Below are positions 17,908 to 26,817 of a stretch of DNA of 64,000 bases, one piece after another. The stretch lies in the NCBI GenBank assembly GCA_963674495.2, contig CAXXLG010000001.1, positions 992,001 to 1,056,000 of the forward strand. The letters are read 5' to 3'. The stretch is from RGIG3178 sp963674495. GTDB lineage: Bacteria; Bacillota; Clostridia; Christensenellales; QAND01. The notes beneath the pieces were generated by a model, which worked only from the letters and a program-made list of their open reading frames with translations, did no database searches and was not told the origin of the DNA. The position numbers and the translations under genes were made by a program. How positions within the stretch are numbered: position 1 is the first letter of the stretch; each line of letters begins with the position of its first letter.

Positions 17908-18537
17908 ATGGAAGCAACAGTTTTAAAAGCAATTGAAAGAAATGATAAACCCAATAAAGTCAGGCGGAACGGCTTTATTCCGGGCGTGTTGAACGAGCCG
18001 GATACGACATCCACCAGCGTGCAGTTCGAAGCCATTGAACTGAATAAAGCCATTGCCAAACACGGTACCAAGGCCAAACTTTGGATTGACGTCAACGGCG
18101 AAAAGAAATTTGGTTTGATTAAGGAAGTACAGACCAATCCGGTCAAGGGGATCATCCTACACGTTATGATACAGGTCGTCCCGCAAGACAAAGAGGTCAA
18201 ACTACAGCTTCCCATTGCTTTCCACGGCCATCAGGATCTGATGCACAGAATGCTGCAGGTACAGGTTCTCAAAACCGAAATTGAGGTTTTGGGCAAAGCA
18301 ACGCTGATGCCCGACGTGGTTACAGTAGACTTGTCCACCAAGGAACTGGGCGATACTGTCACTGCCGAGGATTTCAACCTAGATTCAGAGCTGAAAGTAC
18401 TTGACTCGCAAGAGGAAATCTATGCTGTGATCAAAGCCACCAGAGAAGAAATCGTCGAGACGGATGAAGCGGATGATACCGAAGTTAGCGCGGAAGATAC
18501 TGCCAATACCGATCAGCAAACGGCTTCAAAAGAATAG
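17908..18537 (+). CDS. rplY: Ribosomal protein L25 / general stress protein Ctc
   Basis: 209 residues from ATG 17908, which has AAAAGGAG upstream. The first 90 residues are the 5S-rRNA-binding L25 domain (KVRRNGFIPGVLN, then the VQ...NPVKGIILHV strands). Residues about 92-185 are the TL5/Ctc C-terminal domain (MPDVVTVDLSTKELGDTVTAEDF), and an acidic tail rich in Glu, Asp and Thr ends the protein. The two-domain form is the Ctc type. It binds 5S rRNA in the 50S subunit. The usual Gly-Pro-rich start of domain 1 (for example the lysine/arginine patch) is somewhat diverged, but the overall match is clear. Transcribed alone, with its own promoter and terminator. Confidence 0.92.
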   Translation: MEATVLKAIERNDKPNKVRRNGFIPGVLNEPDTTSTSVQFEAIELNKAIAKHGTKAKLWIDVNGEKKFGLIKEVQTNPVKGIILHVMIQVVPQDKEVKLQLPIAFHGHQDLMHRMLQVQVLKTEIEVLGKATLMPDVVTVDLSTKELGDTVTAEDFNLDSELKVLDSQEEIYAVIKATREEIVETDEADDTEVSAEDTANTDQQTASKE

Positions 18538-18552
18538 TATTTTTTGGCCATA

Positions 18553-18585
18553 CCAGAGGGCGGAAGTTCTTTCGCCCTCTTTTTC
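18553..18585 (+). terminator. Rho-independent terminator after rplY
   Basis: AGAGGGCG pairs with CGCCCTCT, followed by TTTTT. It reaches the stop codon of the convergent methyltransferase gene. Confidence 0.85.
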
Positions 18586-19174
18586 ATTTACTTTTGGGCG
18601 TGCAGACGTACCATGAGCCCCGTTTGCCCACGTCTATGGTGCGAACATCGCCAAAGTACGCGTTGAGCTCTGCTTTTACCTTTTTGATAAAGCTGAAATA
18701 ATCACTGTGCTCCATCCATTCGATCACATTCGTTAAAAGCGAACGGTTACTGTTGTAATCAACAAGGATGACAAGATGCCGGGTGATCCGGTTCATCTCG
18801 GCGTACATATGCGTTCGTTCATGTGTATTTAAGCCGTGTGCGACGTATGATGCAATGGATATGTCAAAGCGCTTATCGTCAAACGGCAAACCGCGCAGCA
18901 CATCCGCCTGAATAAACCGGGTGTATCCGTTCTTATTTCTTGCGATATTGAGCATTTGTTTCACCGGTTCTACACCGGTTGTTTCAAATCCGTTTTGACC
19001 AAAGACGCAGCACAATGCACCTGTGCCACAGCCAATGTCCACCACGCTGCGGTATCCGGCAAAACCCAACCGTTTGCGGACGAGTTCAAAGTCCGCGGCG
19101 TAATGCCGTCTTTGCATATTGTAAAACAAGCCGTATATCGGTGCGATCCATCTGAAAATATCTTTTTTTATCAT
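18584..19174 (-). CDS. Class I SAM-dependent methyltransferase (UbiE-like fold)
   Basis: 196 residues from the ATG at 19174 (MIKKDIFRWIAPIYG); an ATG five codons earlier is possible. SAM motif VVDIGCGTGALCCVF, acidic residue in TTGVEP, and FDISIASYVAHGL at motif post II place it in the Methyltransf_11 group, with an N-terminus like menaquinone/ubiquinone methyltransferases (APIYGLFYNMQ). No neighbouring quinone gene makes that role certain, so the substrate is left open. It lies 36 bases downstream of the threonine aldolase gene, probably in one transcript. Confidence 0.85.
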   Translation of the reverse strand: MIKKDIFRWIAPIYGLFYNMQRRHYAADFELVRKRLGFAGYRSVVDIGCGTGALCCVFGQNGFETTGVEPVKQMLNIARNKNGYTRFIQADVLRGLPFDDKRFDISIASYVAHGLNTHERTHMYAEMNRITRHLVILVDYNSNRSLLTNVIEWMEHSDYFSFIKKVKAELNAYFGDVRTIDVGKRGSWYVCTPKSK

Positions 19175-19210
19175 GGTACAAAACACCAATTGCTCTTTTC
19201 AACAGCGAAT

Positions 19211-20245
19211 TTATGCGTTTTTGATGTCCGCAACCAACCGCTTCACGTCGTCCTCTCTGGTTGCCCAACTGGTACAAAACCGTACCGCACTGTGGTTTTC
19301 ATCCATTCTTTGCCAAAATGAAAACTCATAATTGGCATTGAGTTGTTCCAAAACGGCATTTGGCATGATGGGAAACTGCTGGTTTGTTGTGGAGTGCGTG
19401 AGAAAACTATAGCCCTTTTGCATACACGCTTCCCGTATCAGCATGGCCAACCGGTTGGCATAAGCCGCCAGTTCGAAATAAAGGTTGTCCTCAAACAATG
19501 CGGCAAACTGGATTCCGAGCACCCGACCCTTGGCCAGCATCGCACCGTGTTGCTTTATGATATAGCGGAAATCCTGCTTGTACTGATCGTTGCATATCAC
19601 CAATGCTTCCCCGAACAAAAGCCCGTTCTTTGTGCCGCCGATGTAGAATGCGTCACAAAGATCGGCGATCAGTGGCAGATCCAGATCGCTTCCTTCGGCG
19701 CACAGTGCATAGCCCAGCCTGGCACCGTCCAAATACAGAATCAGGCCGTTTCGCCTGCATGTCTCGCTGATGAGCGTCAATTCCTTCTTGGTGTAAATCG
19801 TACCGGCCTCAGTAGCGTTTGAAATGTACACCAGCTTCGGCTGCACCATGTGCTCATGGTTTTCGTCGGTATGGTGCGCATCATACGCGCTCTGTATCTG
19901 TTGCGCCGTAAGCTTTCCGTCCCTGTTGGGTATCGACAATACCTTGTGGCCTGTGGCCTCAATGGCACCGCTTTCGTGCACATTGATATGTCCCGTATCC
20001 GCCGAAATCACGCCTTGATGGGGGCAGAGCACAGCAGAAATGAACGTTAGGTTTGTCTGCGTACCGCCTGCTAAAAAGTGAACATCGGCGTTCTGTCGAC
20101 CGCACCGTTGCAGAATCAGTCCGGCAGCGTGTTTGCAAAAGCGGTCTTCCCCGTAGCCTTCCGTCTGTTCAAGGTTGGTTTCGATCAGCTTATCCAGCAC
20201 CCTGCTATGGGCACCTTCACTGTAATCGCAGTTGAAACGGATCAT
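19211..20245 (-). CDS. ltaE: Low-specificity L-threonine aldolase
   Basis: 344 residues of a fold-type I PLP enzyme of the beta-eliminating lyase group. FLAGGTQTNLTFISA forms the cofactor phosphate loop, VHESGAIEATGHKV and YISNATEAGTIYT are family landmarks, and YLDGARLGYAL has the aspartate that contacts the PLP pyridine nitrogen. The Schiff-base lysine is in YIGGTKNGLLFGEA. It cleaves L-threonine or L-allo-threonine to glycine and acetaldehyde. The ATG is preceded by AGAAGG. Length matches the family. Confidence 0.94.
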   Translation of the reverse strand: MIRFNCDYSEGAHSRVLDKLIETNLEQTEGYGEDRFCKHAAGLILQRCGRQNADVHFLAGGTQTNLTFISAVLCPHQGVISADTGHINVHESGAIEATGHKVLSIPNRDGKLTAQQIQSAYDAHHTDENHEHMVQPKLVYISNATEAGTIYTKKELTLISETCRRNGLILYLDGARLGYALCAEGSDLDLPLIADLCDAFYIGGTKNGLLFGEALVICNDQYKQDFRYIIKQHGAMLAKGRVLGIQFAALFEDNLYFELAAYANRLAMLIREACMQKGYSFLTHSTTNQQFPIMPNAVLEQLNANYEFSFWQRMDENHSAVRFCTSWATREDDVKRLVADIKNA

Positions 20246-20340
20246 CGCAAAACCTTCTCTTATCCTAAATTTCTATCATTATAATCTTTTATTCAGCATA
20301 ATAAAAGCACCCAGCGTCCGATGTATAGAAACATCAGGGC

Positions 20341-20372
20341 AAAAAGAAAGAAGGTGAAACATATGTTTCACC
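20341..20372 (-). terminator. Terminator after the sigma factor gene
   Basis: GGTGAAACATATGTTTCACC is a perfect 20-base palindrome, followed on the minus strand by a T-rich run (TTCTTTCTTTTT). It starts eight bases past the sigma factor stop. Confidence 0.88.
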
Positions 20373-20379
20373 CTCCGTA

Positions 20380-21486
20380 TCAGTCAAGGTAACCCTTGAG
20401 CTTTTTGCTGCGTGTAGGATGCCGCAACCGCCGAAGCGCCCGGTTTTGAATCTGCCGGATACGTTCCCGTGTCACGTTGAATTCCTTTCCGACCTCTTCA
20501 AGCGTCCTCGCCTTGCCGTCATCTAAGCCGAATCTCAGCCGTAGCACCTTCCCCTCGCGCAGTGTGAGCGTGTCCAGCGCATCAATGATTCTTTCCTTCA
20601 TCAACAATGTGGCCGTCGCTTCTTCCGGAGCGGCCGCATTGTCGTCGGGAATTAAGTCGGCAAGCTGACTGTCGCCCTCTTTCCCGATGGGTGTCTCCAG
20701 CGAAACAGGATCCCGTGGGATCTCCATCAGCATCTTAACCTCATCAACGGTTATGTCCATTTCGTCGGCTATTTCGTCCGGATACGGTTCGCGTCCGAGC
20801 TCCTGCCTAAGGCGTTTCGATGCCCTGTTAAACTTACTGATCGTTTCGTGCCGATGTACAGGAATACGGATGGTATGCCCTTTATCCGCAATGGCGCGCG
20901 TGATGGCCTGCCTGATCCACCAAGTCGCATACGTACTGAACTTAAATCCCTTTTTGTAGTCAAACTTTTCGACAGCCTTGATCAGACCAAGATTACCCTC
21001 CTGAATCAGATCAAGAAAGTTCAGTCCCCTGCCGGCATATTTTTTTGCGATGCTCACGACAAGCCTGAGGTTTGATTCTACCAACTTGCTTTTGGCATAG
21101 GATTCGCCCTGCTCCATCCGCTTGGCAAGATCGACCTCCTGCTGTGCGGTCAATAGGGGCACACGCCCGATTTCCTTCAAATACATCTTGACGGAATCGT
21201 CCAGCATGATCTCCCTGGATTTGCCTTCTTTGGATTTTTCATTTTCAGCATCGTCCGAATGTCCTTTATCATCAATCACTTCGATGCCCAAATGTTTTAT
21301 TTTGTTTAAAAGGTTTTTAAACGCAGCGGGGCTCATCTCGATTTCCTCAATCGCATCCATGATCTCCTCGTGCGTTAGCTTGCCCTGATTCTTCCCTCTA
21401 TTGACAAGCCGATTTAAAATCGCTTTTTTTTCATCCTGTTTAATGGCCAGTTTGATAATCTCCCTTCCCGTATAATTTGTAAACAT
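20380..21486 (-). CDS. rpoD: Primary RNA polymerase sigma factor (RpoD/SigA)
   Basis: 368 residues at most. Region 1.1 is represented by residues ~15-70 (LVNRGKNQGKLTHEEIMDAI), region 1.2 by SVKMYLKEIGRVPLL, and region 2 by NLRLVVSIAKKYAGRGLNFLDLIQEGNLGLIKAVEKFDY and FSTYATWWIRQAI. Region 3 shows IPVHRHETISKFNRASKRL where most SigA proteins have IPVHMVETINK. Region 4 ends with TLEEVGKEFNVTRERIRQIQ. It directs RNA polymerase to housekeeping promoters. No dnaG gene stands upstream, unlike in many Firmicutes. The ATG at 21486 lacks a ribosome site, whereas a CTG at 21448-21450 has AAGGGAG 9 bases before it, so the start is uncertain (see findings). Confidence 0.95.
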   Translation of the reverse strand: MFTNYTGREIIKLAIKQDEKKAILNRLVNRGKNQGKLTHEEIMDAIEEIEMSPAAFKNLLNKIKHLGIEVIDDKGHSDDAENEKSKEGKSREIMLDDSVKMYLKEIGRVPLLTAQQEVDLAKRMEQGESYAKSKLVESNLRLVVSIAKKYAGRGLNFLDLIQEGNLGLIKAVEKFDYKKGFKFSTYATWWIRQAITRAIADKGHTIRIPVHRHETISKFNRASKRLRQELGREPYPDEIADEMDITVDEVKMLMEIPRDPVSLETPIGKEGDSQLADLIPDDNAAAPEEATATLLMKERIIDALDTLTLREGKVLRLRFGLDDGKARTLEEVGKEFNVTRERIRQIQNRALRRLRHPTRSKKLKGYLD

Positions 21487-21894
21487 TTACATCTTTGTAC
21501 ACAGACTAAATACATTCTGTTGGCCGATTCTTTATCATGCGCATATTGACCATGTATTATGCCGTTATGTTTTGCATATATCGTTTCAGCAAGCAACAAG
21601 GTACACAGTAGCTTTGATAACCAAGAAAAAGCGAGCCGCATGAAAGAGGCTCTACCCTTGATATTAAGCTTCATAAATCATTTTCGTTCGGATTACACGC
21701 AAATGTCCTCACATCGCGACAACAGAATCCAAAACGACACTGTGATTGTATTGTTATTTGCTTTTGCATTCAACTGCAATCGCAAAACTACGGTATCTAT
21801 CTGCTTGTCTATCATACCATACTTTTTACAATTTTTCCAATGTGTATACCACCAACCAACGCTTTTGATATTACCGCTTTGGGTTATTGCCACT
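21487..21894. other. Intergenic region with no recognised gene
   Basis: About 400 bases between the sigma factor and the glycosyltransferase, AT-rich, with small open frames on both strands that lack ribosome sites. The left end should contain the sigma factor promoter. I see no RNA gene or repeat. Confidence 0.45.
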
Positions 21895-23094
21895 TCAGCT
21901 AAAGTTCTTTCTAAAGCTCATCGCCGCCCGTATGTTCCGCTCATGCCTGTCCACCACATACAGGTAGCGGTTATGTACTTTTTTTACGATGTCGTCCCAC
22001 GAGACATACAACGTATCGCACGCGCCAATCCCTGCCCTTTGCGATAATCCGTCCGTTTCGATTATATGCCTGATCTTCGCCGCAAAATCATACGGATCAT
22101 TCTTTGCGAGAAATCCGTTTATACCGTCGACCACGCCCTGTGATGTGGTGGAGCCCTCCACAAAGACGGTGGGGCACTGGCAGGCCGCTGCTTCCTTTAT
22201 GACCAGCGACGACGTGTCATACAGCGACGGAAATAGGATAGCATCGGCCGAGGCATAAATTCTTCTTAGAAGCTCTCTGTCGTTTATCCTGCCTGTAAAC
22301 CTGATCTTTGAGCCAAGGCCAAGCATGCCGACATGCGCTTGATACGTGCTGCGCTCTGGGCCTTCACCAATAAACAGCATACCAAAATCGATGCCGTGTG
22401 CGTTTAGGATATCCAGCGCCCGAATAATCAGCATGAGATTCTTCTGCGCGATATGCTGTCCGACAAATGCGAACAGCGGCGCAGTCCTGTTAAAGCCAAA
22501 TTTTTCCATAATGGCCAATTTGCTATTGATATTCCGTCCGGTAATAGTTATATCGGAGCCGTTGTTCATAACGAAAACGTCCCCCCTATAACCATACTCG
22601 CGCAATGTTTCGATGGTGGATTCGTTCACGGTCCACACATCGTCGGCATTCTCATAAAAGCGTACGATACGTTTAATAACCAGATCGTTGACAAGCCTGT
22701 CCGACTTGATAATTCCTTTAAAATCCTCCCGGTATTTGGAGTGCAGTGTCGCCACCAGCGGAACGCCCCTGATTTTGGCTACCTTTTTTGCTACGGCGCC
22801 GGTAGAAAACGGCGAGTGCGCGTGTACAACATCAAACGGTATTTGGAACAGTTTTTTACGAAATCCATGATCCAGCCGACTCATGCCCCAACGGTATTCG
22901 CTTCGATAGGGTAGCGCGAATGATTTATAGGATAGAACTTCAAAAGGAAAGTCCGCCATCGTATCTGGATTCTTCAGTGTGATCATATAGCATTCTCCAT
23001 AGAGTTTATTCAGAATACGAGCATAGTTGATTGCCACATTTGAGACACCGTCAATCGTCGGCGGAAAGGAGTCGTTAAACTGCCCAAATACCAT
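21895..23094 (-). CDS. Glycosyltransferase family 4 (GT-B) protein
   Basis: 399 residues. The N-terminal domain has the GT4 pattern DSFPPTIDGVSNVAINYAR and DVVHAHSPFSTG. The C-terminal nucleotide-sugar domain has FVGQHIAQKNLMLIIRAL, LFIGEGPERSTY and the EX7E region in LFPSLYDTSSLVIKEAAACQCP. It is close in pattern to 1,2-diacylglycerol 3-glucosyltransferases and alpha-mannosyltransferases of Firmicutes, which build glycolipids of the membrane. The ATG has AAAGGAGGG upstream. Monocistronic as far as can be seen. The acceptor is not known. Confidence 0.9.
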   Translation of the reverse strand: MVFGQFNDSFPPTIDGVSNVAINYARILNKLYGECYMITLKNPDTMADFPFEVLSYKSFALPYRSEYRWGMSRLDHGFRKKLFQIPFDVVHAHSPFSTGAVAKKVAKIRGVPLVATLHSKYREDFKGIIKSDRLVNDLVIKRIVRFYENADDVWTVNESTIETLREYGYRGDVFVMNNGSDITITGRNINSKLAIMEKFGFNRTAPLFAFVGQHIAQKNLMLIIRALDILNAHGIDFGMLFIGEGPERSTYQAHVGMLGLGSKIRFTGRINDRELLRRIYASADAILFPSLYDTSSLVIKEAAACQCPTVFVEGSTTSQGVVDGINGFLAKNDPYDFAAKIRHIIETDGLSQRAGIGACDTLYVSWDDIVKKVHNRYLYVVDRHERNIRAAMSFRKNFS

Positions 23095-23492
23095 TTGACA
23101 TCCCTCCTTTATAGCTTCATCTAAAATCTTTTATTAGTTTACCCATATTTTGTTATGTTAATAGACGCAATGTAGTAAAAGACTTGTATGTGCCGTATCC
23201 GTTAAAAGACGTTAGGACCTATATCCTTAAAGACATTCTTTAATTCCCCTAAAAAAGCAGATGCTATGGAAGAAATCCTCCTCGCACCCGCCGTATGGTA
23301 TAGCATCCTCAATCCTGAACAGCGAACGAAACGCTAAGCAAAGATTGATGTTTTTATCCTGCTCTTCAAAACGCTCTAATGACTGGGTTAATAAGACAAA
23401 CCGTCTATTCTCTTATGTCGGCAGACCGCGCCATGTGTGACTATTCATTTGTGGCGTCGGAAAAATGCATATATCCCGCATTCTATATCCTT
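23095..23492. other. Intergenic region, no gene recognised
   Basis: Upstream region of the GT4 gene followed by sequence without clear coding signal. Part of it may be further remnant of the HD-GYP gene or of another lost gene, but no frame gives a recognisable protein. Confidence 0.4.
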
Positions 23493-23780
23493 TCATTTAT
23501 TCTCAATCATTTTCAAAAGCACATATACTATATACGGATCGAATTTCTTCCCTGCATTCTCAATAATCTCTTTCGCATCTGCTTTTTTGGAAAATTCCTC
23601 TTGATACGGCTTTTCACTCGTCAGGGTACCGTGCCTGCCCGTAATAGCAATGATCCTTTCCTAGAGATGAGTTTTGTCTCCCTATACGCCGCTTGGATAC
23701 CCCTTTCCATTCCAACGCTCATGATGAGACAATACATAACATATTCCATCAAATTTGCCATGACGTATTGCTGTGATCAT
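23493..23780 (-). pseudogene. Remnant of an HD-GYP (c-di-GMP phosphodiesterase-type) domain
   Basis: On the minus strand, from about 23780, one reading frame gives SHHERWNGKGYPSGV, a stop, GDKTHL, a second stop, ERIIAITGRHGTLTSEKPYQ and EEFSKK. This is the second half of an HD-GYP domain with its HHE...GYP signature. A frameshift near 23575 is then needed to continue with ADAKEIIENAGKKFDPYIVYVL before the final stop at 23493-23495. Two in-frame stops plus one frameshift and the absence of the first half of the domain show that the gene is dead. Intact HD-GYP enzymes hydrolyse cyclic di-GMP. Confidence 0.82.
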
Positions 23781-24047
23781 GGTTTTTTTCCCCATATCAT
23801 AGCTTAATATTAATTATTATTATTCTTTGTATATTTTTTTAACATTTATATTGCCATGACAATATGCCGCAATCTATCGGATGACAGCTTTTATTTTAAG
23901 TGCTTTGCTCCCATCATCCAATCTTTTTCGTCAACTGACCGAATTGACCAGAATGATCAACCATTTCTTGAACCGTTGCTGTAACCGTTGTGGATATTTT
24001 CGAAATACCCCAAATAAACCTTTGACCAATAAACGGCAATACCCGTT

Positions 24048-24082
24048 GAAAAAAACCGGAATTATACAATCCCGGTTTTCTA
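24048..24082 (-). terminator. Probable terminator after the decayed FAD oxidoreductase
   Basis: On the minus strand AAAACCGGGATTG pairs with AATTCCGGTTTT and runs into T residues, about 20 bases past the end of the dead gene. Confidence 0.6.
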
Positions 24083-24097
24083 TTCTGTTTGCCGTTC

Positions 24098-24860
24098 TTA
24101 CTCGTGAATTAAAACGCCCGCCTTTTCCAGTTTCTTCTGAAGCTCTCCTGCGTTTACTTGCTGCACCGGCACCTTGTTCTTAAGCGCCATGGCAACGGCG
24201 GTGCCGCCCGTCGGCTCGCCTTGACAAATCCGTTGACGCCCTCCGCTGTTGTACCGTAATACTTCTGAGGCGTCTTCCCTTTTTGTGTCAGCGGGTCGTA
24301 GCCCAGCATTCGCCAAATGGGGATGGCACGGAACATGTCCTGGTGTTCAATCGCGTCCTTCATCTTTTCAAAATCGATATCATAGCACATGTAAGTGACA
24401 AAATTGTCTTGATCCACGCATTTCGCGCCGCAACGGTATAACACGTCCGCATCGCCCGATGCGTCCACGATCATGCTGGCACGGTACGCCGTCCGCCCAG
24501 ATTTGTTCTCCACGATTATGCCAGTGCAAACGTCGCCTTCCATGACGGGTGCGCAGAACAGCGTATCGAACAAAACGTCGATTCCTTCCTGCTCCATCAT
24601 TTCATCAAGTGCCAGCACAAATGCAGGCACGTTGAAAACGTCGCCAAACGACGATCCGGATTGCTGAAATGCCCGTTGTCCGTTGGTTTATCGTCAACGA
24701 TGTTAAGCTTTTGCTTCCATTCCACCGGCAGGTTGTCATAGCCGTATTGAATAGATTTTTTCATAATCTCCTCGGAAATGCCCCCGATGACCTGCCTGCC
24801 GTTCCCGTCGTCCATCGGTTTGTATTTCACCACATGGCCCAGCGTCGCCTGTCCGGCCAC
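24098..24860 (-). pseudogene. Remnant of an FAD-dependent oxidoreductase (FAD_oxidored type)
   Basis: Pieces in several frames belong to one family. ATLGHVVKYKPMDDGNGRQV with GGISEEIMKKSIQYG comes first (about 24855-24700). After a frame change, MPAFVLALDEMMEQEGIDVLFDTLFCAPVME follows, with MIVDASGDADVLYRCGAKC (about 24630-24440), where the DASGDAD segment is the family's FAD-binding landmark. Near 24220 the frame changes again, into KNKVPVQQVNAGELQKKLEKAG. The N-terminal Rossmann GxGxxG part is missing, and the gene runs directly into the aconitase X remnant upstream. Several shifts and a missing cofactor site mean it is not functional. Confidence 0.78.
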
Positions 24861-24864
24861 AGGC

Positions 24865-25460
24865 CAATCATGGGCGGACACGCATCGGTCAAAATGAATC
24901 CACCCGCCTCTTCAATAATTTGTGCGTCGCCGTTGCGCCTGGCCTGATCTTTGAGACTCCACGAGGTCATCACAATAAACTTCGCTTTTACCTTTTTGCC
25001 CATCAGCATTTCGGCCAGCTGCTTCAATTGATAGGTGCTATAGTTGGGGCATCCCAGCAACACAAGATCGACTCCGTCATCCGGTGCAAAATCCAGCATG
25101 CCAAGCACTTTTTGTTTTTCCTTTTCGCCGTAATGCACCGTCTCCTTCGGCGTATGGTTTTCAAATGCAATCTCATACGTGGCCGCTTCCGGCGTATGCC
25201 CAATCATGCGAAATCTCAACCGTTTGGTCAGAGTTCATGTTGGCATAGGCAAACATGTCCTCATAGCTATCAAATTCCTGGTCTGCATGGCGGTCTGCCG
25301 GATAGGGACAGGGCGTAGTAAAGAGTACGTTGTCGGTGTCCAGCAGCTGATCTGCACCCAGCGCAATGCCGTATTGCACGATGAACTCCATCGCCTTTTG
25401 CCTCGCAGGGCCTTCGCTTCCGCTCAGAACCGCTTTTTCATCTTTGGTCAATTTTAAATC
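24865..25460 (-). pseudogene. Remnant of aconitase X (AcnX catalytic subunit)
   Basis: The N-terminal piece LTKDEKAVLSGSEGPARQKAME is followed by IVQYGIALGADQLL (about 25455-25360) and the C-terminal piece VDLVLLGCPNYSTYQLKQLA with FIVMTSWSLKDQA and ILTDACPPM (about 25090-24870). Both match AcnX (formerly DUF521). They are in different frames, and roughly 150 residues of the middle are missing. AcnX enzymes are Fe-S hydro-lyases of hydroxyproline or mevalonate metabolism. The surviving cysteines are only part of the cluster set. Neighbouring remnants suggest that a whole catabolic locus was lost here. Confidence 0.8.
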
Positions 25461-25761
25461 AAACGCCTCCTGACAGTAGAGTAAAATTGGTATCCGTATA
25501 CAATGCAAACCGTTTCAAAAGCAATGCCTGTTTCTTTTCATGGCATACCGGCGTACACAGCCCGGCAGCCGTCCAAATACTTATTACTATGTTGGTATAT
25601 GCAATCCATATGTAACCATATCATGAGAAAACACCAAAACACGGCTCCAGCACCCTTCGCCGGCATCCGTCCGATCACTTTTATCATATACTCATTCATT
25701 GTTTGCGAAAATTGATGATATTTATATCATGTATCGATAATGTTGAACTGTTAAAAAGAGC
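25461..25761. other. Intergenic region, no gene recognised
   Basis: Holds the AGGAGG-type site in front of the aconitase X remnant and an AT-rich stretch before the regulator gene. No coding frame or hairpin of note. Confidence 0.4.
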
Positions 25762-26654
25762 TCAGTTGGTGACGTGTTGTTCAACCTGTTGCAAAAATAG
25801 ATTCATGGCCGGGCCGACCCATTTGTTTTTATGACGCGCGTACACCACTGATATCTCGGCATCCGCCCCGTCCATCGTCAATTCCTTCAAAACTCCGGCA
25901 TTGAGATCTTTCTCCACAATAAAACGGGGCAAGTACGATACGCCGAGGTTGTTGGGTACGCTCCTGCGTATCGTTTCGATGCTGCCCAGCTCAATTGTGC
26001 TGTCAAGAAATATATTTTTGAATTTGAGATATGCTTCAAAAATCTCTCTGAATACGCATTTGGGCTCGTTGATAAAAAAGCTGGTGTGGATAGTCTGATT
26101 TGGCACGGTGAAATTGTGCTGCTGCATATCAAATCCGGCCGATGCAACCAACACCATAGGAACTGTAAAGAGCCGATGGATTTTCATAAATTTTTGCGGC
26201 ACGCCGATATGATATATCACACCGATGTCAACCGAACCGTTTTGAATCGCTTCGGCAATCTCATAACAAGGTCTTGAAAGAAAGGTCAATTTAACCTTGG
26301 GCGCGTATTGCTTGTACAGGCGCAGGACGTCCTGCATCTTGTAAGCCAGCAACGTTTCGGATATGGCAACGGTCAGTCCCCCGTTTACCTCGTCTTCCGG
26401 ATTGCCACATTCCTTCATTCTTTGCAGCACATCCAGTGCTTGATCACAAAGGGGGAGTATACGTTTGCCGGCTTCGGTTAAACGCATGTTCCGCCAATCT
26501 TTTCAAACAACTGCACGGATAATTCCTTCTCCAATTGTCGGATATGGAATGTAACCATCGACTGTGAATAGCCCAATTGATCAGCAGCCTTGGAAAAATC
26601 TCCTGTATTGACGATGGCACGAAAGGTGATGAAGTGCTGTGTATCGATATCCAA
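25762..26654 (-). pseudogene. LysR-type transcriptional regulator with a single frameshift
   Basis: The helix-turn-helix part reads HFITFRAIVNTGDFSKAADQ then LGYSQSMVTFHIRQLEKELS and VQLFEKIGG. One base is missing at about 26492, after which the substrate-binding part continues as MRLTEAGKRILPLC for 241 residues to 25762. A complete LysR protein of about 297 residues results if one base is added at GGAACATG (for instance GGAAACATG). The only possible start I see is a TTG at 26652-26654. It is next to a decayed catabolic locus that it may have controlled. It may be a young pseudogene or a sequencing error; no long homopolymer lies at the site. Confidence 0.8.
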
Positions 26655-26817
26655 GGCTCCAATCGTAGACGGATCCGAACATTGATTATTTTTGTATATG
26701 ACAGCTTATAGATGTGTGTTTTTCAATTGTAGCGGTTCCTGTTGGCTATGCCTATGATAACACGAAATACTGCGTGTTGAAACAGCTTCATCGCAAAGGC
26801 CTCTCCCAGTATGGGTA

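Noticed and set aside
23379..23807. 142-codon open frame on the plus strand
   Set aside because: It is the antisense of the HD-GYP remnant; the remnant explains the sequence.
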